A DNA stretch of 64,000 nucleotides from CBDCOD01 sp965219665. Its GTDB lineage: Bacteria > Pseudomonadota > Gammaproteobacteria > CAKMZV01. The first letter of the stretch is position 1, and the number at the start of each line of letters is the position of its first letter. Under the pieces are notes generated by a model, which saw only the letters and a program-made list of their open reading frames with translations, did no database searches and had not been told where the DNA came from. The position numbers and the translations under genes were made by a program. Below are positions 48,171-57,243 of this stretch, in pieces. The stretch covers positions 32,777 through 96,776 of the forward strand of contig CBDCOD010000018.1 in NCBI GenBank assembly GCA_965219665.1, read 5' to 3'.

Positions 48171-49430
48171 ATGGCCTGGACAGTTATACTGATACTTTTC
48201 GCCCTGATACTGTTGGGGTTCCCCATTGGATTTGCACTGATGATCACCGCTGCTATTGCGATGGCCATACAAGGCATAGATTTAGTCGTGGTTCCGATAC
48301 AGATGTATTCTGGAACCAACTCTGTAGTTCTTCTGGCGATTCCATTCTTTATCCTAATGGGTGAATTAATGGGGGCTACGTCTATCTCTGAGCGCATCAT
48401 CAATCTGGCCTCTGCATTGGTTGGCTGGATACGCGGAGGGCTGAGTCATGTAAATGTTGTAACTTCCATGTTCATGGCAGAGATGAGTGGGTCAGCTGTC
48501 GCTGATGCGGCTGTGATGAGTAAGATATTCGTACCGAACATGGAGAAGAAGGGATATCCCAAGACCTTTGCTGCTTCTATCACGGCAACCAGTGCAACAC
48601 TGGGTATCATCATACCGCCATCGATACCTATGATTCTCTATGGTGTAACCACCAATACCTCAATCAAAGAATTGTTTTTAGCAGGCATTATGCCCGGTAT
48701 TTTACTGGGTAGTGCCTTTATGGTGACCAGCTATATATTTGCGCGCAAGGAGAATCATCCCGTAGATAGGCACTTTGAATTGCCTCGATTAGGTCAAACA
48801 TTTATGCGGGCTGCGGTGCCATTGATGATTCCGGTTATTGTTGTAGGTGGCTTGATTGCTGGTCTGGTTACGCCAACAGAAGCGGCAGCGGTAGGTGCCT
48901 TTTCGGCACTATTGTTCGGAGTTGTTTTACAGCGAGATTTATCTACATCAAAGTTGGGGGGATTATTAGTCATCACAGTTCGTCAAACATCTGTAGTTAT
49001 GATGATTATTGCAGGTTCTGCTGTGCTCGGTCAGTTTCTTGCCAATGAACAGTTGCCACAGAAAATCGCTATGGGTTTGACCAGCCTGACTACTGATCCA
49101 ATTTTACTTACACTATTAATCAATATATTCCTTTTATTCTTAGGAATGTTTTTACATGCTTCAGCTGCAATTATTGTAGTTGTCCCAATGTTACTTCCAG
49201 TAGCTATAGATATTGGTATTGACCCGGTTCATTTTGGGGTAATTGTTTGCCTCAATTTAGGCATTGGTCAGCAGACACCACCAGTTGCTTCTGTATTGCT
49301 GACAGTATGTTCAACTACTGGATTAAAGATTGAACAAGTAATGGGATATTGCAAATGGTTTATTTTGTCAATGTTTATAACATTGATTGTCGTCACATTC
49401 GTTCCAGAACTTTCACTCTGGTTTAAATAG
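48171..49430 (+). CDS. TRAP transporter large permease (DctM family)
   Basis: The 419-residue membrane protein has about 11-12 hydrophobic segments with the DctM signatures LGFPIGFALMITAA, FILMGELMGATSISERI, GIIIPPSIPMILYG, TPTEAAAVGAFSAL and CLNLGIGQQTPPVASVLL. It completes a dctPQM set and is not close in sequence to the other large permease in this window (11662-12945), so the two systems are unlikely to share a substrate. Confidence 0.94.
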   Translation: MAWTVILILFALILLGFPIGFALMITAAIAMAIQGIDLVVVPIQMYSGTNSVVLLAIPFFILMGELMGATSISERIINLASALVGWIRGGLSHVNVVTSMFMAEMSGSAVADAAVMSKIFVPNMEKKGYPKTFAASITATSATLGIIIPPSIPMILYGVTTNTSIKELFLAGIMPGILLGSAFMVTSYIFARKENHPVDRHFELPRLGQTFMRAAVPLMIPVIVVGGLIAGLVTPTEAAAVGAFSALLFGVVLQRDLSTSKLGGLLVITVRQTSVVMMIIAGSAVLGQFLANEQLPQKIAMGLTSLTTDPILLTLLINIFLLFLGMFLHASAAIIVVVPMLLPVAIDIGIDPVHFGVIVCLNLGIGQQTPPVASVLLTVCSTTGLKIEQVMGYCKWFILSMFITLIVVTFVPELSLWFK

Positions 49431-49532
49431 TATCATTGCGTAATAGCAACAGTACAATGGTGTAGTATCCATGTTATTCAAATAAGCTTTCAGCTTACTT
49501 CACACCCATCGGAATATACTCCACAGTGATAA

Positions 49533-49715
49533 ACATTCCAGTGTTCATATTGTGGTGCTTCTGCTACTGAATGGGATCACCTTCGCCCTCTCGTGTTAAA
49601 TAAGAAAGCTACAGGATACATATCTGAAATTCATAATCTGGTGCCAGCTTGTGGAAAATGTAATCAATCAAAAGGCAATATGAAAACACTAATCCTATTC
49701 GATAACCATCAATAA
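49533..49715 (+). pseudogene. HNH endonuclease relic
   Basis: A 60-codon stretch with no start codon reads FQCSYCGASATEWDHLRPLV, then a short linker and IHNLVPACGKCNQSKGN, ending at TAA. This is the zinc-ribbon HNH nuclease core (CxxC, WDH, N, CxxCN, SKGN) as found in type II restriction enzymes and related nucleases. Both flanks are missing: a stop lies just before the first codon and the frame ends right after the motif. It is a dead fragment. The rest of the 606-bp gap 49431-50036 holds no other recognisable gene. Confidence 0.8.
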
Positions 49716-49947
49716 GCCTCAGGCATTTATTTTCTTAAGGCATCTAATATGACCAACCTGTCAGAATAGCTTATGGAGTAAGATTTTGCAAAAATTGAAT
49801 GCTCTGTAAAAGCAGCAAAGTCACTGTATAGATTAAATTTTTTTCCTGTGTCTTGACTTCAAGCAGGGAACTATTTTGAAATTTTTTAGAGGACATTTGA
49901 GGCTTATACCCTAATGCAGCAGCCTACAACAAAGCCTTGCATAACTT

Positions 49948-49976
49948 TTGCTTTTTCAGCGTATATGGTATATACT
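49948..49976 (+). promoter_or_regulatory. Promoter of the lipoprotein gene
   Basis: TTGCTT (49948-49953) and TATACT (49971-49976) are 17 bp apart, and AGGAG at 50021-50025 gives a ribosome site 11 bp before the ATG at 50037. Confidence 0.55.
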
Positions 49977-50036
49977 TCACTCTTATGAGAATGAAACTGT
50001 AGATGGTATTAAACTAACATAGGAGTACAAGCAACC

Positions 50037-51470
50037 ATGCTCACACGAACTTTAACAAAAAACACCTTGATTTTTGCGGCTTTTTGCGGTCTTTTCTGCC
50101 TTGCTTTACTCAGTGCATGTGGAGGAAGTGGGGATGAAGGGAGTAGCAGTTCAACCAATTATAGTGGTCGTGTAGTTGATGGCGTTGTTACTGGTGCACA
50201 AATTTTTGTGGACCGAAACGGTAATGGAGAGTATGATCGTGATAGAGATTTCCCTGCTCCAGAAAGTGTGGGAGAGGACGGTAGTTTCTCTATAAGATTT
50301 GTTGGGCATGGTGTTCTCACTGTTGTAGGAGGGATTGATACGACAACCGATGGACCATTTCGTGGCATTCTAAGATTGAATACAGAACAGGTAGAGGGTA
50401 ATACGGATTTAGTAGTTTCGCCTTTATCTACTCTGGCACATGCCTTAGGGGATGATGCAGAGGCGGTACTACAAAGTCTAACCAGCTCCAGTGTGACAGT
50501 GGCACTACGCACAGACCCTTCTTCAGGAACAGAGCAAACTGCTTTGACAAGGTTATCTATCCGCTTCCAAAAAACAGTAGAGGCGTTATCACAAGAAGTC
50601 GTTCGCACTAGAACATCCTCATCCATTCGTACTGCATCCTCCAGTTCAATCCGCTCATTTGTGGCCGCTTTAGATTTGGATAATGTGGATATGAGTGCTT
50701 TGACTGTTGAAACTCTTTTCTCTACCGAGGCCCTGACCACAGTAGCTGCTTTGCTTGGACTGGACGAGGCAGAAGCCATTGCCGTACGCTTGGATTTCCT
50801 TCAGCAGACCATTGAGGAGGCAGAAGGAAGTCCTGCTGAAGTATTGCGTACCGCCGAGTTTATAGCACAAGTGTATATATCCACTACTGAGTTGACCGCA
50901 CTTATTAATGCACAAGAGTTAGCTTCAGAGTTTACTACGTCAACCCTACTGACACTAGATTTATATGAATTGGCCAATATAGCATTAAGTACAAGCAATT
51001 TAAGCGAGGCAACGCGGCAAGCAACTGTAAGCGATTTGCCAGTTTTTGACAACTTCCCTTACCGCTTGGATTTAGATAGCGATAATATTCTGAGTATTGA
51101 TGTGCCTGACTCAAGAATACAAATAACGATTGTTTTTGAGGAAAATGGCAATGCACAAATCTGCTTCTTCCACCCTGAAGATGCCTCAGAAGATACCCAA
51201 CATATTCCTGGAGAGTGGAGCCGACCTGATCGCAGTAATTCACTAATCGTGTTGGAATATGAAGGCGTTGCTTACCGACTTTCGTCCATTCGGACATTAA
51301 GCGATACTTATGTTCGTAGAATAAATTCTAATATACCAATTTCTGAAGTTGACGATGCAGAAGTTCCTGTTTCTGTTGGCATAGTTGCGGAGGAGGATGT
51401 TCGAACATTTAGTGCGGATGTACCACGCTCAAGCGATGCCTGTGATAGCCTTGCATCAAGCGGGTCTTAA
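50037..51470 (+). CDS. Acidic outer-membrane-type lipoprotein of unknown function
   Basis: The 477-residue protein has a lipoprotein signal: a basic start, a hydrophobic stretch and the lipobox LLSAC with the acylated Cys at residue 28, then a flexible GGSGDEGSSSS linker. The following domain (SGRVVDGVVTGAQIFVDRNG, then NGEYDRDRDFP, then a strand-rich GSFSIRFVGHGVLTVVGG) resembles Ca-binding, carboxypeptidase-regulatory-like surface domains; the middle of the protein is helical and rich in Ser, Thr and Ala. I do not recognise a named family. It precedes a barrel protein gene by 82 bp, and the two may work together at the outer membrane. Confidence 0.7.
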   Translation: MLTRTLTKNTLIFAAFCGLFCLALLSACGGSGDEGSSSSTNYSGRVVDGVVTGAQIFVDRNGNGEYDRDRDFPAPESVGEDGSFSIRFVGHGVLTVVGGIDTTTDGPFRGILRLNTEQVEGNTDLVVSPLSTLAHALGDDAEAVLQSLTSSSVTVALRTDPSSGTEQTALTRLSIRFQKTVEALSQEVVRTRTSSSIRTASSSSIRSFVAALDLDNVDMSALTVETLFSTEALTTVAALLGLDEAEAIAVRLDFLQQTIEEAEGSPAEVLRTAEFIAQVYISTTELTALINAQELASEFTTSTLLTLDLYELANIALSTSNLSEATRQATVSDLPVFDNFPYRLDLDSDNILSIDVPDSRIQITIVFEENGNAQICFFHPEDASEDTQHIPGEWSRPDRSNSLIVLEYEGVAYRLSSIRTLSDTYVRRINSNIPISEVDDAEVPVSVGIVAEEDVRTFSADVPRSSDACDSLASSGS

Positions 51471-51552
51471 AAAATATTCACTTTTCCTCTGCCATTGCTA
51501 CATTCAGAGGGGCAAGATGCTATTAACGTGCTGATTTGCCTGTGATTTTTTC

Positions 51553-52965
51553 ATGAATAATGACTTGTTTTTACGCATAGCACATGCTGCTATAGCGTTG
51601 CTGTTTATTGCGCCTACTGTGCTCTTAGCCAATATTGGAATCATCCCTCTTGGAACAAACGCAACCATGCAAAGTAGCAGTCCCCCCGTTGCCAGTAATT
51701 TTTTGGGGAATCCTGCATGGGGCGATACAAGTACGCAGTTTGCAGAGCGCGATTTTTCTATTGGAATACATAACACTGTTTCAGTGCAGTTCAGAGGTGT
51801 TCTTTCCTTACTCAATGCGGAGAATGAGTTATCAACGCTGCTTGATAACGATGACGAAGATTTAGATTTAAGCGTAGTTGGAGAGACGGTTGATTTGGTC
51901 AATAATGAGCTGTTGCTTAATGATCAATTCCGTGGCGCAGGTTTGTTTTCTTCTGGGATTGTTATTGGCTTTCCGCTATTGGGTGGCACAGTGTCGTTTG
52001 CCTATAATGTTTCAGACTATGCAAATGCCCGCTTTCTTGCTCGTCAAGGAATTGTTGTGAACCAAACCGTCTTAGGGGATTTACTTCAGGAAACAATCAC
52101 TGGAGACGATAACGAAGTGAATAGTGATGATGTTGCGGACACTTTCGCCACAGACGGAGCTATTTACACTAAATTTGCGCGTATTGATGAGTTTGCAATC
52201 AACTATTCATGGGCAATCCCAGAAGCTCGCTCCCTATTGGGGGGAGCATCCGTCAGCTTTGGGACACGTGTCAAGCTAATGGGCATTTCTTTGCGCAAGG
52301 ATGTTATTGCTTTTCGCTCCTTTATTTCTGATGTAGCTTCTGCTACTGAAATCATTGAAGATAATCTATCAGAATTTAGAGGTGATTCGAGAAGGCAATC
52401 TGCCTTTGATGTGGATGCAACTGCTATAGATTTTGGCTTGATTGCACAATGGGACTACGCTTCCTTTGGATTTACTGCTTTTAATATCAATGCACCAGAA
52501 GTACAGTATCCTGAAATAGGCACTGGAGATAATACGAATGATTTCTTGGCGCAATCTTTTACTGACCAGATTAGTTTGGCTGAGTCGTATGTCGTTGCAC
52601 CGCGCTATCGTATAGAGGGTGCTCTATATAGTTCTGATAGAGACTTTGTTCTTTCAGCCAGTTATGACTTAATTGAGTATCTTAACCCACTTGCTGATAG
52701 CTTCCAATGGGTTAATGCTGGATTTACCTTTACGCCCTCCCCTAAAATTGGCTACTATACAACCAATTGGATCCCTGCTATACGTCTTGGCTATAACAAA
52801 AACATGGTGGGGCTAAAACAGAACACCTATAACGTGGGGTTCACTTGGGGGTTTATGACATTAGACTTCATTGCTACACCTAATCTTACAAGTGTTTCTG
52901 GTGTTAAAAATTCAGATGGTACTGGGCAGTTAGGTGGTCAAATAGGTCTTGACTTAACATTTTAG
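51553..52965 (+). CDS. Predicted outer-membrane beta-barrel protein (TraF_2-like)
   Basis: The 470-residue protein starts with a signal peptide (ALLFIAPTVLLA) and continues with alternating amphipathic strands typical of a barrel, ending in a terminal strand with the expected aromatic/hydrophobic last residue (GLDLTF, final Phe). The early segment MQSSSPPVASNFLGNPAWGD and the strand GLIAQWDYASFGFTAFNINA resemble the group of proteins named after F-plasmid TraF-like barrels (conjugal transfer protein TraF, PF13729). The role is unknown. No conjugation genes are nearby. The assignment to that family is tentative; the barrel prediction is stronger. Confidence 0.6.
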   Translation: MNNDLFLRIAHAAIALLFIAPTVLLANIGIIPLGTNATMQSSSPPVASNFLGNPAWGDTSTQFAERDFSIGIHNTVSVQFRGVLSLLNAENELSTLLDNDDEDLDLSVVGETVDLVNNELLLNDQFRGAGLFSSGIVIGFPLLGGTVSFAYNVSDYANARFLARQGIVVNQTVLGDLLQETITGDDNEVNSDDVADTFATDGAIYTKFARIDEFAINYSWAIPEARSLLGGASVSFGTRVKLMGISLRKDVIAFRSFISDVASATEIIEDNLSEFRGDSRRQSAFDVDATAIDFGLIAQWDYASFGFTAFNINAPEVQYPEIGTGDNTNDFLAQSFTDQISLAESYVVAPRYRIEGALYSSDRDFVLSASYDLIEYLNPLADSFQWVNAGFTFTPSPKIGYYTTNWIPAIRLGYNKNMVGLKQNTYNVGFTWGFMTLDFIATPNLTSVSGVKNSDGTGQLGGQIGLDLTF

Positions 52966-53055
52966 CGCACTATTGTTGTCGTACTGTGCGTAGCCGCAGC
53001 ATTGGTTGCCAAGCGTCTAATTCATCAGCAAGATGATTCCTAAGTGAAGGCTAAG

Positions 53056-53074
53056 GATTCACCCCCCCTGAATC
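53056..53074 (+). other. C7-loop hairpin upstream of hemA
   Basis: GATTCA and TGAATC flank seven C bases, forming a 6-bp stem with a C7 loop. It lies in the 52966-53143 gap between the barrel gene and hemA, and may end the upstream transcript or vary in length. Confidence 0.35.
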
Positions 53075-53131
53075 AACAGAATAGGTGAGTGCTGCGATAG
53101 CGCTTCGCTTCGCGCAGAAGGGATGGACGGG

Positions 53132-53137
53132 TATAAT
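53132..53137 (+). promoter_or_regulatory. TATAAT -10 element close to the hemA start
   Basis: A perfect TATAAT ends only 6 bp before the preferred hemA ATG at 53144. If this is the active -10 box, transcription would start at or near the start codon, giving a leaderless or nearly leaderless mRNA. The -35 region is weak (TTCGCG at 17 bp). Confidence 0.45.
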
Positions 53138-53143
53138 GCCACT

Positions 53144-54415
53144 ATGCTCTACACTATTGGGATTAGCCATGAGACAGCCCCTGTAAATATTCGCGAAAAA
53201 GTGGTATTTGACAGTGGTGTTCTGCCTACCGCCTTACAACAACTCTACACATATTCTGAAGTGCAGGAAGCAGGAATTGTATCAACATGCAATCGCACAG
53301 AAGTATATTGTCATCTGAGCGAAGATGCTAGCCCACAAATAATTATTGATTGGCTTCATGAGCAGCATCAGTTGGATAAGGGTTCATTAAACGGCTATTT
53401 CTATACCCACAAAAATGAGGCGTGTATCAAACATATTATTCGCGTTGCAGCAGGTCTGAAGTCTCTTATTGTAGGTGAGCCGCAAATTTTGGGGCAGTTG
53501 AAGAATGCCCATCAAATGGCATTGGAGGTCGGCGTTATTCACGGCAGAATGGATAGGTTATTACAGACAGCGTATCGTGCTGCAAAAGAAATTCGCCATA
53601 AAACGGCTGTGGGTAGGCAATCCGTCTCTGTTGCCTATGCTGCGACACAGTTAGCTACACAAATTTTTGATGATTTTAAGAATCGTCATGCCTTGTTAGT
53701 TGGTGCAGGAGCAACGATTGAGCTGGTAGCGCGCCATTTACAAAGCCGTGGTATTGCCTCAATCACTATCGTTAATAGAACACAGCAACATGCTGAAAAA
53801 CTGGCAAGCTCATTAGGTGCTAAGGCTATAACCTTTCGTGAGTTAAGTTCTAATCTGCCTAAGACAGATATTCTGGTAAGCTCTACCAGTTCAGCTGTGC
53901 CTATTATCGGCAAAGGGGCTATTGAAACCGCCATTAAGCATCGCCATCATGAGCCTATTTTTTTAGTAGATTTGGCTGTACCACGTGATATTGAACCAGA
54001 AGTTGCGGATGTAAGGGATGCTTATCTTTATACGGTTGATGATTTGGGCGGTATCATCGATAGCAATAAAAAAAATCGTGAACAGGCTGCAAAAGAAGCA
54101 GAAATTATTGTGGAGCAGCACAGTAATCAATTTGATCAGTGGCTACGCATACGCGAGATTAGTGATCAGTTTGCGCATATTGTGACACACGGCAACTTCA
54201 CCAAACAAACGCGCCTGCTTGAGGCGCTCAAGGCAATTGATAGAGGGAACGATCCCAAGCAGGTTCTAACTATTTTAGCACATCATCTCACAAATACATT
54301 ATTGCACCAGCCGCTGAATATTTTGCGAGATGCTGCTATTTCTGGAGATGAACAACACATTGAGCGCATTAGTAAGTACTATGCTCCGAATAACAATGAT
54401 AAACAATTACGATGA
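53144..54415 (+). CDS. hemA: Glutamyl-tRNA reductase
   Basis: HemA reduces glutamyl-tRNA to glutamate-1-semialdehyde, the first step of tetrapyrrole synthesis in the C5 route. The start at 53144 gives the family N-terminus MLYTIGISHETAPVNIRE; the upstream ATG at 53123 adds seven residues and overlaps the TATAAT. The 423-residue protein has the catalytic cysteine in STCNRTEVYC, the IVGEPQILGQ segment, an NADPH-binding GAGATIELVARHL domain and a helical dimerisation domain at the end. The final codons overlap prfA by 4 bp. Confidence 0.96.
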   Translation: MLYTIGISHETAPVNIREKVVFDSGVLPTALQQLYTYSEVQEAGIVSTCNRTEVYCHLSEDASPQIIIDWLHEQHQLDKGSLNGYFYTHKNEACIKHIIRVAAGLKSLIVGEPQILGQLKNAHQMALEVGVIHGRMDRLLQTAYRAAKEIRHKTAVGRQSVSVAYAATQLATQIFDDFKNRHALLVGAGATIELVARHLQSRGIASITIVNRTQQHAEKLASSLGAKAITFRELSSNLPKTDILVSSTSSAVPIIGKGAIETAIKHRHHEPIFLVDLAVPRDIEPEVADVRDAYLYTVDDLGGIIDSNKKNREQAAKEAEIIVEQHSNQFDQWLRIREISDQFAHIVTHGNFTKQTRLLEALKAIDRGNDPKQVLTILAHHLTNTLLHQPLNILRDAAISGDEQHIERISKYYAPNNNDKQLR

Positions 54416-55494
54416 AAGAATCCATACGCAATAAACTGAATGCACTACAGAAAAGTTTTGATGAGCTTAATCAGGCATTACTGGACCCAGAAATATTCAA
54501 TGATCAAAATAAACTACGCAGCACTACACAAGAGCGAGCCCATTTAGAGCCTATTACCACTGCATGGCAGCATTTCCAACAATCGGAGGTAGACCTACAA
54601 GAAGCCATAGAGCTTGCTAATGAGGATAGCGATGCCGATGTACAACAGATGGCTCATGAAGAGTGCGTTACATTGCGTACGCAGTTAGAACGCTTGCAAG
54701 AAGAGATTAATGTGCTTTTGCTTCCAAAGGACCCCCATGATGACAGTAATCTTTTTTTGGAGATTCGAGCTGGAACGGGTGGCAATGAGGCTGCTCTCTT
54801 CGTTGGGGATTTACTGCGCATGTATCAACGCTATACAGAAAAACAGGGCTGGCGGATAGAAACGCTTAGTTTGAGTGAAGGGGAAGTCGGCGGATACAAA
54901 GAAGTAATTACCCGTATTATCGGGCATGGTGCTTACTCACATCTAAAGTTTGAGTCGGGTGCGCATCGGGTACAGCGCGTACCAGAGACCGAGTCACAAG
55001 GCCGAGTCCATACTTCTGCTTGTACTGTAGCGGTCATTCCTGAGCCCAGTGAGGCAGAAGTACCTGAAATAGAAAATAAAGATTTGCGTATAGACACCTT
55101 TCGCGCATCTGGTGCTGGTGGGCAACACGTTAATAAAACCGACTCTGCTATCCGTATTACGCATTTGCCAACCGGCATGGTGGTGGAATGCCAACAAGAG
55201 CGTTCTCAACATCAAAACAAGGCGCGTGCCTTAGCGATTTTACAAGCGCGCCTTTTGGATGCTGAGCAAACAAAATTAGTGGCTGAGCAGTCAGCTCAGC
55301 GCAAAAGTTTAGTGGGGACAGGTGATCGATCTGATCGAATACGCACCTATAATTTTCCCCAAGGGCGGATTACGGATCACCGCATCCACTTGAGCGAGTA
55401 CAAACTGATGCAGTGCTTAGAAGGTGATTTAGAGATTATCATAGACCCCCTTATTCGTGAGCATCAGGCAGAACTTATGGCATCTACTGAATAG
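54412..55494 (+). CDS. prfA: Peptide chain release factor 1
   Basis: RF1 recognises UAA and UAG and releases the peptide. The 360-residue protein has the catalytic GGQ in SGAGGQHVNKTDSAIRITH, the acidic N-terminal coiled region, and the RF1-type decoding domain. The gene follows hemA with a 4-bp overlap, as in many Gammaproteobacteria. The usual third gene, prmC (which methylates the GGQ glutamine), is not next; an accessory repeat zone starts here instead. Confidence 0.97.
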   Translation: MKESIRNKLNALQKSFDELNQALLDPEIFNDQNKLRSTTQERAHLEPITTAWQHFQQSEVDLQEAIELANEDSDADVQQMAHEECVTLRTQLERLQEEINVLLLPKDPHDDSNLFLEIRAGTGGNEAALFVGDLLRMYQRYTEKQGWRIETLSLSEGEVGGYKEVITRIIGHGAYSHLKFESGAHRVQRVPETESQGRVHTSACTVAVIPEPSEAEVPEIENKDLRIDTFRASGAGGQHVNKTDSAIRITHLPTGMVVECQQERSQHQNKARALAILQARLLDAEQTKLVAEQSAQRKSLVGTGDRSDRIRTYNFPQGRITDHRIHLSEYKLMQCLEGDLEIIIDPLIREHQAELMASTE

Positions 55495-55570
55495 TTAGCG
55501 TAAACACGCACTCATACGATATTTGCTTGATTGTTTGCGCTTGTCTATCTGCAAAAGCTTAAAAAAGGAC

Positions 55571-55882
55571 TTACTCTGCAATGATACGCAGATAGTAGTC
55601 GTTAATAATATTGCCACTACTATCTTCTGCACGCACAATAATAACCCGAGTCGTATTACGATGCGCCTGATTTACTTGCACTAAATTATTACTGTCAATG
55701 CTTACTTGTTCAGTGGCAGGCGCTGGATCGTAGAATACTGACCACGTGATGCCCATACTGTTCACGGCAGGTAATTGGATATCCCCACTGATATGATTCG
55801 CTGTATCGGTGCTGCTTAGTTGAATATCTGTAGCAGCAGTGCCAATTTGTGGTGCAGTTGACGCGCGCTGATTGGGGATGAG
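55571..55882 (-). pseudogene. C-terminal fragment of a third GLUG-family lipoprotein gene
   Basis: The frame ends in the same way as the two larger copies (NDYYLRII before the stop) and carries the family's C-terminal domain: LIPNQR...PQIGTAATDIQL, then ITWSVFYDPAPATEQVSIDS. It is more diverged from the two other copies than they are from each other. The gene is cut at 55883 by the IS3-family element; the remaining 5' part is not present beyond the IS, so it was lost. Confidence 0.8.
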
Positions 55883-55910
55883 TGTAATGACCCAGCGTTT
55901 TTTGCACACA

Positions 55911-56739
55911 TCAAGCGGCACATTTATAAAATGCACTTGGGGTTTTCATTCCCAGTGCTTGGTGTGGTCTGTGGTTGTTGTAATGCTTGCACCACTGACC
56001 TAAAATACGCCTTGCATCCTGCAAGGATTCAAAGCGATGTAAAAACACACACTGTTCTTTAATTGTACGGATCAGTCTCTCAATCATGCCGTTTTGTTGC
56101 GGTGTATGAGGACGAATAAACTCTTGACTAAGTCCGTATTCCCTAACAGTCTTTGTGTAATGTTTGGAAGTGAATACTAAGCCGTTATCCGAACGCAAAG
56201 TGATTGCATCCTTTGAAGGCAATAATGTGCCGTAGCGGTTAATTAACGCCTCCTCAAGCGCTGCTTGAGCACCCTTAGCATCACCAGATTTACATAAACG
56301 CCAACCAAGCAATTCGCGCGTACAGCAATCCATAACAAGACTCAAAGTACACCACCTGTCCTGTGAACCACACCATATACGTGCCATGTCTGTTGACCAA
56401 CGTTTATTTGGAGCATCACTAACCGATGGATTTGTTTCAACCCGTGGGTGGACGCTTACCAAGACGACGCTTGCGTACTTGCCAGTTTTTCAGCTGAAAA
56501 ATACGCTGAACCGTATTTTTGTTAAGCTGTAAATACCAAGCAACACTGCGATAACCATCGCTAGGATGACGCTCAATATGATCCTTAATCTGGCTTGCTA
56601 AGTGTTCATTCACTTTAGGTTTGGATTTATGTGAGCAATAGTACCAACTACGTCTTGATATGTTTGCCCACTTACAAGCCTGAACAATGCTTATCTTATC
56701 GCCTTGTTTATGCATCTCTTTGACTGCCTGACCAATCAC
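55911..56739 (-). pseudogene. IS3-family transposase orfB, interrupted by a 4-bp duplication
   Basis: The first part (56437-56739) has the helix-turn-helix region and GYRSVAWYLQLNKNTVQRIF; the second (55911-56462) has the rve catalytic core with the DDE triad: STDMARIW (Asp), TLRSDNGLVF (Asp) and QNGMIERLIRTIK (Glu). A tandem GTGGGTGG (plus strand, 56444-56451) is a 4-bp duplication that breaks the frame between them. Without it KRP would join directly to RVETNPSVSD. The start (GTG) overlaps the orfA stop by 4 bp. Confidence 0.88.
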
Positions 56740-57044
56740 TTCTCGTCCCGCTCGGTCAGGCTTTGCAACTTTTTTAGAAACTTAACCTGTAACATAGCTT
56801 CACCGTAAGCCTCGTGCAAGCTCTTTATCTTGTCTTCATAGCGTTCGGCAACGTCTTTAGGGTTAGAGCGCAAGGCATTTTCCATCCCAGCTTGTGCTTC
56901 TAACATCCAACCTTCAACCTCTGAAAGAGGCAAATCATGCTCGCGAGCAATCTGTGCTAAAGTCGTCTTACCACGAAACACGTCCTTGATGAACTCAGCC
57001 TTGCGTTTGGCTGTCCAACGCTTGATTTCAATATCTTTTGACAT
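56736..57044 (-). CDS. IS3-family transposase orfA
   Basis: The 102-residue helix-turn-helix protein (KRWTAKRKAEFIKDVFRGKT, then LAQIAREHDLPLSEVEGWM) binds the IS ends and is normally fused to OrfB by programmed frameshifting. It has a C-terminal coiled region (LHEAYGEAMLQVKFLKKLQ). It is intact, but with a broken orfB the element cannot move on its own. Confidence 0.9.
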   Translation of the reverse strand: MSKDIEIKRWTAKRKAEFIKDVFRGKTTLAQIAREHDLPLSEVEGWMLEAQAGMENALRSNPKDVAERYEDKIKSLHEAYGEAMLQVKFLKKLQSLTERDEK

Positions 57045-57243
57045 GTGTATCTCCTATCCGTTGAAGCCACTATAACATGTGCAGTCATTCTCTGGGTCAT
57101 TACATTCTTTGAAAAAAAACATGCGCAGGACGGTGAATCAGATACGAAGGCTAACAATGAATAATTGTCTAACAGAAGATACCAAAGTCACCACAATGTT
57201 GTGTGCTACTTTGGGAAATGAAAAAATACAAAAACCATTATCA

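Larger units (their letters stand above)
55883..57104 (-). mobile_element. IS3-family insertion sequence (1,222 bp)
   Basis: The element has perfect 13-bp terminal inverted repeats, TGTAATGACCCAG at the left and CTGGGTCATTACA at the right, with the TG...CA ends typical of IS3. It holds orfA and a broken orfB on the minus strand. Flanks (GAG on the left, TTC on the right) give no 3-bp target duplication, and the sequence beyond the right end is unrelated to the GLUG gene that it interrupts on the left. Confidence 0.9.

Noticed and set aside
53123..53143. Upstream ATG of hemA at 53123.
   Set aside because: It adds seven residues not found in the family and overlaps a TATAAT element.
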